Origin: Candidatus Gastranaerophilales bacterium
GTDB lineage: Bacteria; Cyanobacteriota; Vampirovibrionia; Gastranaerophilales; Gastranaerophilaceae
DNA length: 6,629 nt
Direction: 5' to 3'
Assembly (NCBI GenBank): GCA_947630355.1
Contig: CANRHJ010000107.1
Span: 1-6,629, forward strand
Made by a program: the position numbers and the translations under genes
Part shown: piece after piece, positions 1 to 5,663 of the stretch
Layout of the letters: every line of letters begins with the position of its first letter
How positions within the stretch are numbered: position 1 is the first letter of the stretch
The notes under the pieces: generated by a model
The model's input: only the letters and a program-made list of their open reading frames with translations
The model's database searches: none
What the model was told of the DNA's origin: nothing

Positions 1-124
1 TAATCTTAAAGATACTCTGCTCCCGAAATTAATGTTAGAAAATAGTGATAGTTCAACCGCTAAATTATCATTTATTTGTGTTTTAAATAGAAAAATATTG
101 ATTTACAATATCATTCAACTGTAA
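1..124 (+). CDS. hsdS: Type I restriction specificity subunit HsdS, C-terminal end (partial)
   Basis: The + strand is open from the window edge (first full codon at 2) to TAA at 122-124, giving 40 residues that begin NLKDTLLPKLM. The pattern L(K/R)DTLLPKLM is the typical C-terminal signature of HsdS, which sets the DNA target of type I restriction-modification enzymes through two target-recognition domains and long spacer helices. The rest of the gene, and presumably hsdM and hsdR, lie outside the window. In family members the signature is usually followed by only a few residues (for example SGEI). Here about 29 further residues follow, and the last 42 bp are antisense to the end of mcrC, so the tail may be read-through after the original stop was lost. 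Family assignment rests on a short motif; the reading frame is clear. Confidence 0.75.
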   Translation, partial: NLKDTLLPKLMLENSDSSTAKLSFICVLNRKILIYNIIQL

Positions 125-1138
125 ACTTATTTCATCAAAGTTTTTATTTAAATCCAAGGTTTTTACACTAATTTCATTGCCACCCATGTGGTAAGTTTCA
201 TCAGGAACAATATCTTCATTGGTTTTTGCATATAATAACATGCCTGAAACATTGCCTGTATTTGCAACATCTTTATTTTTTACATAAGTAAAAATTTGAT
301 ATAAGTTGTTGCTGTGCAACGTTTTCTTTTCATATTGTGATGATGTCATTGTATGGGTATAATATTTTGTATCAATAATCAATGTATTACCGTTATTATC
401 CCATATAGAAATATCAGATTGCATTTTAGGTAAAAATTCTTTGTTATCATCAGTGGCTAAATTCCATTCAATTTGTGAAGAATTGACATTTAAAACCCCT
501 TTAAAATGCCTTTTGAAGTATTCAAGAACAAATTTTTCATATAATCTTGGCATGTGTTCTTCTGTAAATTGAAGAATTTTTTTATTTCCCGATTCGTTAC
601 TCAAAAGTAAGTCGTGTAATACAAAATAACAAATGTTAATAAGCATATTATAGTTTTTATTGCTCTTATTGAAATGTATATTTTTCCATTGAATAGTTGT
701 TTTATCAATAATATCAACGGAATTAAAGTAAAGAATTATCTTTTTAAGTTTCTTTTTGTACGTGTTATCAACATTTCCATTTGCAATAAGATAATATGCT
801 GTCGTTTTAATAATCTGATTATAAATATTGTTTTCTGAATATTCGTCAAAATCACAATTCATCATATTTTTATGTTTTATTTTATTTTTAATAGTTTCAG
901 ATAAATTGATTTTTCCTCTAACAGTATTCAAATTATCATTTATTGCAACATATTCTCTATGCAAACCCTGTTTCAATTGTTGAGCAAGACCTGTAGATAA
1001 TATTGAAGCAAATAAATTTTCAATATTATCAAATTTTTCACCGCTTATTTTTTCATAATTCTTTTGTTTAAGAACTTGAAAAGCATAAGTCAGCATATAA
1101 TAGATATTTTGAATAAATATGCTTTTATCTATTATCAT
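83..1138 (-). CDS. mcrC: McrC, nuclease subunit of a type IV McrBC restriction system
   Basis: 351 residues, usual for McrC. The N-terminus (IFIQNIYYMLTYAF at 7-20, then GLHREYV and a VRGKI element near 58-77) is the conserved McrC N-terminal region that contacts the McrB ring. The C-terminal half carries the PD-(D/E)XK nuclease core: E201 or E206 in a helix, D242 in the strand QSDISI, and D256-T-K258 in LIIDTKYY, followed by LYQIFTYV (279-286). The proline normally before the first Asp is replaced by Ser241. In known systems McrC cuts DNA and stimulates McrB GTP hydrolysis. The start ATG (1136-1138) lies inside the end of mcrB, a 14-bp overlap with only a weak GGTG ribosome site, so translation is probably coupled to mcrB. 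Its 3' end overlaps the convergent hsdS tail and no terminator was found. Confidence 0.93.
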   Translation of the reverse strand: MIIDKSIFIQNIYYMLTYAFQVLKQKNYEKISGEKFDNIENLFASILSTGLAQQLKQGLHREYVAINDNLNTVRGKINLSETIKNKIKHKNMMNCDFDEYSENNIYNQIIKTTAYYLIANGNVDNTYKKKLKKIILYFNSVDIIDKTTIQWKNIHFNKSNKNYNMLINICYFVLHDLLLSNESGNKKILQFTEEHMPRLYEKFVLEYFKRHFKGVLNVNSSQIEWNLATDDNKEFLPKMQSDISIWDNNGNTLIIDTKYYTHTMTSSQYEKKTLHSNNLYQIFTYVKNKDVANTGNVSGMLLYAKTNEDIVPDETYHMGGNEISVKTLDLNKNFDEISLQLNDIVNQYFSI

Positions 1139-3563
1139 CTACAACACCACTTAATTCTTTTTCCCAAGTTTCAAAAGAATCTTTATCATCAAACCAATAT
1201 TCTTGTAATGTCGGTAAAATGTCATAATTTACAACTTCTTTAAGCCAACTGTCAGAACATTCATCAGCATTTTTATTGCAAAAATAACTATGTCCTATAC
1301 AAAAACCTTCGCCCAATGATTCATCATTACTGATAGCAATATTTAATTTTTTAATAGTTTCAATAAGTTTGTTAAACTTTTCATTATGTAATGATTCTTG
1401 ATATTTTATGAAACCGTCAGAACCAAAAGCTGGATTCATAGGGAAGAAACTAAACCTTCTTCTTAAAGCATAATCTATCATTGCTAAACTTCTGTCAGCC
1501 GTATTCATCATTCCAATAATATATAAATTTTTAGGAACTGTGAATGTAGTTCTGTCATAAGCAAGTGTAATCGGTTTTCCTCTGTATTCATTCTCAATTG
1601 CTAATAACAATTCCCCAAAAACCTTACTTAAATTTCCCCTGTTTATTTCATCAATAATAAAGAAATAAGGTCTTTTTTGTGGATCATTTTCTGCTTTTTT
1701 GCAGAACTCATAAAATACACCAGTTTCTAATTTAAAACCATCGTCATTCGGTTTATAACCCATAATAAAATCTTCATAAGAATAATTTTGGTGGAATTGA
1801 ATATATTTAATTCTCGTATCGTCAATTTCACCCATTATTGTATAAGCCAATTTTCGAGCAGAAAAACTTTTTCCGACACCGGGACATCCCTGTAAAATAA
1901 TGTTTTTCTTGTTAATAAGTAATGATTTCAATGTTTCATAATCTTCATCACTTTGATAAACCTGTTTTAAATAATCTTCCTTTGTATATTTATTTAATTG
2001 TGTTTGTTCATCTGTCGTTCCAAAGATTATTTCTTCCATTTTCTTTACATCCTCTTTAAATGTTGTTATATCAGTTAATGTCTTAATTGGCTGTCTATAA
2101 GGTGATTGCCATACACCGATATTAGTCCATTTAACTTTTCTAATATTGTTATATGATTCTTTATTTTCATCATAATAGTAATCAGAAGTTACAACACCTC
2201 TTGCGATAATTTCTGTTCTTGTTGTTTTAACATAAACAACATCATCAGGTTTCATTTCATTTGCAAATTGCCATAATGCGTGAATATCATTCTTTTTACT
2301 TGCAAATTCTTCATTTATAGTTTTTAACTTGTCAATAATGGCTTGTTTTGAATCATATTGAGTTAAATTGCCTAATTGAAAATCATTATAACCAATAGCA
2401 ATTATTGATTCTTCTTTAAATGTTTCCCATTCACAAGCATTTTCACCGGCTGCTATTACCCAATATCTTCTTTCATCATCAGTAATGTTTCCTGCTTGTT
2501 TATTAAGAGCATAAATAACTTTTGAAAATTCAAATGGTTCTAATTCTGATTCTTTATTCTTTGTTAGGTTTATTCCCCATTCAGGAGCACTTTGTAATCC
2601 TTCATAATTTCTTTCAACAAATATGTCTGAATTCTTATTATTCCATTCGGTTGAAGGCACTAAATAAATTGATTCAGGTTTACTGTTATTACACCAAACT
2701 ATTGCAATATAAATATCTTCTCTTAATTCCGGCATTTGATTTTTTGTAATGTTATTAACATTGCCGTTATAGGTTCTAACTAACATTTTATAATCGTTGT
2801 TTGATATTTTAACATTATAAAATCTGTTTTCCTGAGAAAACTGTAATTGTGCATTGTTTAATGTTTCAATAAAAAATTCATTTGATTTTTGATTTATATT
2901 TTTTTCTTGATATAAATAAAATGCAATATCATTAACAAGGGTATTTAAAGATGTATCATTGTAACAGTCTGGCGTTAATGAATTTGATAATTTCCCTACT
3001 AATTCTTTATCAGTTTTTATAAGTTCTTTTATTTCATTATAAAAATTAAAACATTCAATAGGTTTTATTGTATCAATATCACTTTTTGGCTGATAATCAA
3101 CTACTTCAATAAAATTTTTATATGTCATTGGTTTGTAAATATAATATTTATCGGGAAATTTTAGCCATAAATAAATACTTACTACATTTTCGGTCTGATA
3201 ATGGTTTCCCCATTCATCAGCACCATATTTAACTCTAATTTCTTCTGATTTCTTTATAAAATCGGTAATTCTTTCTTTAAGGTCAAGCTGTTCATTATAT
3301 AGATTTCTGAACATAGAACGGACTTTTTCAGGATCATTATTAGCAAAAGCAATTATCATTCCTCTTGGGAAAAAATTTCGTGATACAAGTAAATTAGTTG
3401 CAGGAATAGCCTTTTCTAACATCTCAACAAAATTTTCTGCGTCAATATCCCAATTATCTTGGAATTGTTTAATATTCTGCCATTTATATTTTTCTTCCGG
3501 CCAACGAATATCAAATTTATTTTTATAGTTTTTTACCACTTCTGCTAATTTTGCTAATTCCAT
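1125..3563 (-). CDS. mcrB: McrB-type AAA+ GTPase with long multidomain N-terminus
   Basis: 812 residues, much longer than E. coli McrB. The C-terminal motor is unmistakable: Walker A GCPGVGKS at 559-566, Walker B FFIIDEINRG around 634-643, the McrB signature MNTADRS at 686-692, and the LRRRF arginines at 700-704. Residues about 365-500 (YWVIAAGENACEWE, then VVYVKTTRTEIIARGVV) look like a PUA/EVE-type base-flipping reader, the usual sensor of modified bases. Residues about 230-348 resemble a degenerate PD-(D/E)XK-like domain ending in YLVPSTEW and PEWGINL. Residues 1-225 form a mostly helical domain with FFPRGMI, dPEKVRSMF and a YYIYKPM segment, seen in other long McrB homologues. The protein should form a GTP-driven hexamer that recruits McrC. 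The start is supported by GGAGGG at 3570-3575, 6 nt before ATG. The modification it recognises cannot be read from sequence. Confidence 0.93.
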   Translation of the reverse strand: MELAKLAEVVKNYKNKFDIRWPEEKYKWQNIKQFQDNWDIDAENFVEMLEKAIPATNLLVSRNFFPRGMIIAFANNDPEKVRSMFRNLYNEQLDLKERITDFIKKSEEIRVKYGADEWGNHYQTENVVSIYLWLKFPDKYYIYKPMTYKNFIEVVDYQPKSDIDTIKPIECFNFYNEIKELIKTDKELVGKLSNSLTPDCYNDTSLNTLVNDIAFYLYQEKNINQKSNEFFIETLNNAQLQFSQENRFYNVKISNNDYKMLVRTYNGNVNNITKNQMPELREDIYIAIVWCNNSKPESIYLVPSTEWNNKNSDIFVERNYEGLQSAPEWGINLTKNKESELEPFEFSKVIYALNKQAGNITDDERRYWVIAAGENACEWETFKEESIIAIGYNDFQLGNLTQYDSKQAIIDKLKTINEEFASKKNDIHALWQFANEMKPDDVVYVKTTRTEIIARGVVTSDYYYDENKESYNNIRKVKWTNIGVWQSPYRQPIKTLTDITTFKEDVKKMEEIIFGTTDEQTQLNKYTKEDYLKQVYQSDEDYETLKSLLINKKNIILQGCPGVGKSFSARKLAYTIMGEIDDTRIKYIQFHQNYSYEDFIMGYKPNDDGFKLETGVFYEFCKKAENDPQKRPYFFIIDEINRGNLSKVFGELLLAIENEYRGKPITLAYDRTTFTVPKNLYIIGMMNTADRSLAMIDYALRRRFSFFPMNPAFGSDGFIKYQESLHNEKFNKLIETIKKLNIAISNDESLGEGFCIGHSYFCNKNADECSDSWLKEVVNYDILPTLQEYWFDDKDSFETWEKELSGVVDDNR

Positions 3564-3569
3564 TTCTAA

Positions 3570-3575
3570 CCCTCC
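3570..3575 (-). promoter_or_regulatory. Strong ribosome binding site of mcrB
   Basis: On the minus strand GGAGGG lies 6 nt before the mcrB ATG (3561-3563). It is the best Shine-Dalgarno site in the window and fixes the mcrB start. No convincing sigma-70 promoter was found immediately upstream, so mcrBC may be transcribed together with the 3703-4548 gene, 139 bp upstream. Confidence 0.8.
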
Positions 3576-3587
3576 GAACTTACTTCT

Positions 3588-3691
3588 TTATTTTAGTACA
3601 AATTTTTTTTCTATTCTTTTTGTTAATTTCATAAATAAACCTGCTATAAAAAGGAAAATAATTACTATCCATATTAGATTAAAAACAACAT
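3588..3691 (-). pseudogene. Possible small membrane protein ORF with a one-base frame break
   Basis: In the gap between 3703-4548 and mcrB, the minus strand has AAGAGG (3699-3704) 7 nt before ATG (3689-3691). As read, that ATG gives only five codons (MLFLI, stop). The next frame is open to TAA at 3588-3590 and encodes an asparagine, about 17 hydrophobic residues (LIWIVIIFLFIAGLF), then a lysine- and arginine-rich tail ending KKFVLK: the layout of a single-pass small membrane protein. One extra T in the T5 run (3681-3685, written AAAAA on the + strand) would join the two into a 34-residue protein. Without a frameshift, the membrane frame could only start at TTG (3717-3719) without a clear ribosome site, or at an internal ATG (3630-3632). 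It could be a decayed gene, a slippage-controlled gene, a base-call error, or chance in AT-rich DNA. Confidence 0.4.
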
Positions 3692-3702
3692 ATTCAAACC
3701 TC

Positions 3703-4548
3703 TTATTTCCTATTCGCAAACCAACTCGCAAATAATGAAATTATTGGGTGCGCTGAATCAAATAAGAATAAACCCTGTTCATCTTCATATTCTGGCTCAT
3801 AATTTTCAACAAATTCTTCAAATGCTTGTTCTTTTCGTTTAAGAATTCGTTTATTATGATTTACTATATCTTTAAGTATTTCTTCTCTTGCTGCTGCAAT
3901 TTTTAGGGCTTGCTGCCGTCGTTCTTCCTTTGTTAAACCGTCATTTATTTGATATGGAGCTTCTGTTTTAAGTTTATTTTCTTTAATTAGTTTTGCGACA
4001 TCAGCAAAGCCACGAACTTTTAAATCAACAGAATATAAAATTTCTTTAAATTTTCTTTTGTCAAAATATTCTGCTTCGGTTTTTCCGTCTAAATAATCAT
4101 CACCTATCAAAAGAGAATTAAACCAAAGTATTTGTTTTATAGATAATTTCTTTTCTGCAATATAAGCAACATAGGAAGATAGGTCAAATAAATTCTTTTC
4201 TTTTATTGTTGGAAATTCTACACATAATTCATCTGCCCTTGCTTTAATTGCATTAAAGCCAAAGCCTTTTGCCGTCATATTCCAATGAATAAAATAGATT
4301 TCAGAATTTTGATTAACAAATAAATTAAAATCTGAAAGCAATTCAGATTCAGCCGAATCAATATCTCTTAAATCATTATCTAAATATTCTGAAAGACTAA
4401 AATTTATACACTTATCATTTTTTAAATTATAAAGAATTATACAAGAAACTCTTGGAGCAGGGCTTGAACCATTATAAAAGCCGCTACTTGCATAATGTAT
4501 AAAATAAGTGTTTTCATTATTTATTAGTTGCTCAAGTTTTTTATCCAT
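3703..4548 (-). CDS. Conserved protein of unknown function, possible RNase H/DEDD-like fold
   Basis: 281 residues, no signal peptide. The N-terminal half alternates hydrophobic strands and helices: FIHYASSGFYN (16-26), VSCIILYNL (34-42), an acidic helix E67-V78, and IYFIHWNM (84-91) followed by FGFNAIKARADEL (96-108). HWNM...GF.AI..R is the most distinctive motif and matches my memory of a widespread uncharacterised bacterial family. The strand and helix order recalls 3'-5' exonucleases, but the usual D-x-E is absent, so activity is doubtful. Residues about 206-250 are a charged, likely coiled helix, then an acidic stretch (YEPEYEDEQ) and a hydrophobic C-terminal helix. It is the first gene upstream of mcrBC on the same strand, so a defence-linked role is possible but not shown. 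ATG at 4546-4548 is the only upstream ATG after an in-frame stop and has no clear ribosome site. Confidence 0.8.
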   Translation of the reverse strand: MDKKLEQLINNENTYFIHYASSGFYNGSSPAPRVSCIILYNLKNDKCINFSLSEYLDNDLRDIDSAESELLSDFNLFVNQNSEIYFIHWNMTAKGFGFNAIKARADELCVEFPTIKEKNLFDLSSYVAYIAEKKLSIKQILWFNSLLIGDDYLDGKTEAEYFDKRKFKEILYSVDLKVRGFADVAKLIKENKLKTEAPYQINDGLTKEERRQQALKIAAAREEILKDIVNHNKRILKRKEQAFEEFVENYEPEYEDEQGLFLFDSAHPIISLFASWFANRK

Positions 4549-4554
4549 AGTCTT

Positions 4555-4577
4555 ATTATATTATAAAGATATGTCAA
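4555..4577 (-). promoter_or_regulatory. Candidate promoter of the 3703-4548 gene
   Basis: On the minus strand there is a perfect TTGACA (4572-4577) and two overlapping TATAAT hexamers (4560-4565 and 4555-4560). The spacings are only 6 and 11 nt, too short for a standard sigma-70 promoter, so TTGACA may be fortuitous and either TATAAT may work with an unseen -35. A start site 6-8 nt after the TATAAT boxes would fall at or just before the ATG (4548), which fits the missing ribosome site and suggests a leaderless or nearly leaderless mRNA. The TTGACA overlaps the base of the adjacent hairpin. Confidence 0.4.
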
Positions 4578-4610
4578 AATCGGACATTTAGTTTTCAATG
4601 TCCGATTTTG
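4575..4610. terminator. Perfect 14-bp hairpin, likely bidirectional terminator
   Basis: Arms 4575-4588 and 4597-4610 are perfectly complementary (core AATCGGACATT) around an 8-nt loop, with AAAA at the base of one arm and TTTT at the base of the other, as in bidirectional rho-independent terminators. It sits between two divergent gene starts (4548 minus, 4677 +), where no gene end needs it. It could insulate the + strand gene, act as an attenuator, or be a regulator binding site. The structure is certain; the function is not. Confidence 0.7.
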
Positions 4611-4630
4611 TCGTAATAATAATTTAAATA

Positions 4631-4660
4631 TGAACAAAATAGGCTAAAATTCGTTATAAT
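4631..4660 (+). promoter_or_regulatory. Candidate promoter of the secreted repeat-protein gene
   Basis: A perfect TATAAT lies at 4655-4660, with TGAACA (4 of 6 to consensus) at 4631-4636 and an 18-nt spacer. This would start transcription near 4667, leaving about a 10-nt leader that cuts into the ribosome site AAAGGA (4665-4670). A second box, TAAAAT at 4645-4650, would give a more usual leader of about 20 nt but has a poor -35. One of the two is likely the real promoter. Confidence 0.5.
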
Positions 4661-4676
4661 AACAAAAGGATAAACT

Positions 4677-5090
4677 ATGAAAAAACTATTTTTAACATTA
4701 TTTATTTTATTTTTAGGTGTGAATGTTTGTCTTGCGACGAATTCTTATGACGCATACGGACAAAAAACAGGTTCCTATAAGAATTCAAACGGAACCATTA
4801 CACAATATGATAAATACGGCTCTAAAACAGGAACTTTCAAACAAACTTCATCAGGTTATAACTCTTATGACAGATACGGATCTAAAACAGGAAGTTATAA
4901 AATAAACGGAAATACAACAACTCAATATGATAAATACGGTTCAAAAGTCGGAACCTATAAAACAAATTCAAGCGGTGTAACAACTTCTTATGATAAGTAC
5001 GGACAAAAGACGGGAAGTTTCAAAAAAGATTCATCAGGCAGAATTACTGAATATGACAAATACGGAAGAAAAGTTGGAAGTTATAAGTAA
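4677..5090 (+). CDS. Secreted tandem-repeat protein (YDxYGxKTGSYK repeats)
   Basis: 137 residues. Residues 1-20 are a typical Sec signal peptide: KK, a leucine/phenylalanine-rich core, then VCLA with cleavage likely after Ala20. Cys18 is not in a good lipobox, so a lipoprotein is unlikely. The mature part is almost wholly six tandem units beginning at Y24, Y44, Y64, Y84, Y105 and Y126, consensus YDKYGxKTGSYK followed by about eight Ser/Thr/Asn/Gly-rich residues. Alternating aromatic and glycine positions suggest repeated beta-hairpins, loosely like YD/RHS repeats. It is basic and tyrosine-rich, so a surface or periplasmic binding or structural role is possible, but no function is known to me. 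AAAGGA at 4665-4670, 6 nt before ATG, fixes the start. It is the only complete + strand gene here, with hairpins on both sides. Confidence 0.85.
   Translation: MKKLFLTLFILFLGVNVCLATNSYDAYGQKTGSYKNSNGTITQYDKYGSKTGTFKQTSSGYNSYDRYGSKTGSYKINGNTTTQYDKYGSKVGTYKTNSSGVTTSYDKYGQKTGSFKKDSSGRITEYDKYGRKVGSYK
4746..5087 (+). repeat. In-gene tandem repeat, six units of 60-63 bp
   Basis: The DNA under residues 24-137 repeats every 60 bp (first three periods) or 63 bp (next two), with a last partial unit of 36 bp. Each begins with TATGA(C/T) and continues to a TACGG(A/C/T) core and an AAA(A/G)... GGAA(G/C) block. Units differ at many silent and some coding positions, so the array is not a recent expansion, but unit loss or gain by recombination remains possible. 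Confidence 0.85.
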
Positions 5091-5109
5091 ATTCTTAATT
5101 TAAAAAAAT

Positions 5110-5139
5110 AAGAGCCGAAAGTTTTGATTTTCGGCTCTT
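5110..5139. terminator. Shared rho-independent terminator between convergent genes
   Basis: Arms 5110-5120 (AAGAGCCGAAA) and 5129-5139 (TTTCGGCTCTT) pair perfectly around an 8-nt loop. On the minus strand the hairpin is followed by TATTTTTTTA, a strong U-tract for the gene ending at 5146. On the + strand the arm ends in CTCTTT, adequate for the gene ending at 5090. It therefore most likely serves both. Confidence 0.9.
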
Positions 5140-5145
5140 TGCTAT

Positions 5146-5544
5146 TTAGTATTCGCTTGGAAGAATCAATGTTTGTTGTTCATCATAATAATCAAAGTAG
5201 AATTTATAAGGTTCTTCGGAATAAGGGCAGTCGGTGTATTTCAATTCTTTTTTATATAATACAGGTTCCCCTTTATCTCTTTGGCAAGTGATAATTGCCG
5301 TTTTATCTTTGTTTACTTTAAGTTCAATAAAATAAAAATCATCACTTGGAATTGCAGGTTTGATTTCGGTTGCAATAAGAGTTAAGAACCAATAAGCGCC
5401 CTGTCCTGCTTTTTCCATAAAATACTTAACACCGTCAGAATATTGAATTGTCTTGAATAAAGGGTTGTAAAGAAATTGATTTACCCCGTTGCAATAATTT
5501 CTTAATTCTCTTTGTAATTGATTTAATTTTTCTTCGTTTGCCAT
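5146..5544 (-). CDS. DUF6876-like protein
   Basis: 132 residues, soluble, no signal peptide. The segments YSDGVKYFMEKAGQGAYW (35-52), FYFIELKVNKD (70-80), KYTDCP (102-107) and the C-terminal LPSEY (128-132) match my memory of the DUF6876 family (YTDGVKYLAE..GAYWLLD, YTDFP, LPSEY), proteins of about this length found mainly on plasmids, integrative elements and phages. Their function is unknown. AAGGA (5554-5558) lies 9 nt before the ATG (5542-5544). A 119-bp gap separates it from the upstream methyltransferase-like gene and holds a candidate promoter and operator, so it is probably its own transcription unit, ended by the 5110-5139 hairpin. Confidence 0.8.
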   Translation of the reverse strand: MANEEKLNQLQRELRNYCNGVNQFLYNPLFKTIQYSDGVKYFMEKAGQGAYWFLTLIATEIKPAIPSDDFYFIELKVNKDKTAIITCQRDKGEPVLYKKELKYTDCPYSEEPYKFYFDYYDEQQTLILPSEY

Positions 5545-5571
5545 AATCGCTTGTCCTTTCTTTGTTTTAGT

Positions 5572-5606
5572 TTGCTCACATTTTCATTATGGCGTGCTAT
5601 GAGCAA
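5572..5606. promoter_or_regulatory. Candidate promoter flanked by inverted repeat
   Basis: TTGCTCA (5572-5578) and its exact inverse TGAGCAA (5600-5606) lie on either side of a minus-strand CATAAT (5586-5591), a 5-of-6 match to the -10 box. That box would start transcription about 35 nt before the DUF6876-like gene; the -35 (CTTAAA, 5609-5614) is weak. A dyad around a -10 box is the layout of a repressor operator. Both are inferred from pattern only. Confidence 0.35.
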
Positions 5607-5617
5607 TATTTAAGCCC

Positions 5618-5657
5618 TTTGCAAACAAACGCTACAAGAGTTTTGCAAAAATTTGCA
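5618..5657. repeat. Three TTTGCA elements, two palindromic
   Basis: TTTGCAAA (5618-5625) and TTTTGCAAAA (5641-5650) are perfect palindromes, and TTTGCA recurs at 5652-5657. They lie just downstream of the methyltransferase-like gene and upstream of the DUF6876-like promoter. They could be binding sites for a regulator or part of a weak terminator; short AT-rich palindromes can also arise by chance. Confidence 0.35.
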
Positions 5658-5663
5658 TAAAGT

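Noticed and set aside
1..105. Minus-strand open frame downstream of mcrC running to the window edge
   Set aside because: It has no ATG, GTG or TTG start after its upstream stop and is antisense to the HsdS frame, which has a recognisable motif.
2522..2749. 75-codon open frame on the + strand
   Set aside because: It lies wholly inside mcrB on the opposite strand, has no ribosome site, and encodes a hydrophobic sequence typical of AT-rich antisense.
3601..3610. T8 run between mcrB and the upstream gene as a terminator tail
   Set aside because: No hairpin precedes it on either strand, so it is just an AT-rich tract.
3580..3672. 30-residue minus-strand ORF beginning MDSNYF
   Set aside because: It has no ribosome site and is mostly Lys, Asn and Ile as expected by chance; the adjacent hydrophobic frame explains this stretch better.
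4723..4905. 60-codon open frame on the + strand
   Set aside because: It is an alternative frame of the secreted repeat protein; its periodic sequence simply mirrors the DNA repeats.
4746..5087. Regular repeats as a CRISPR array
   Set aside because: The units are in-frame coding repeats that diverge throughout, with no constant repeat and unique spacers.
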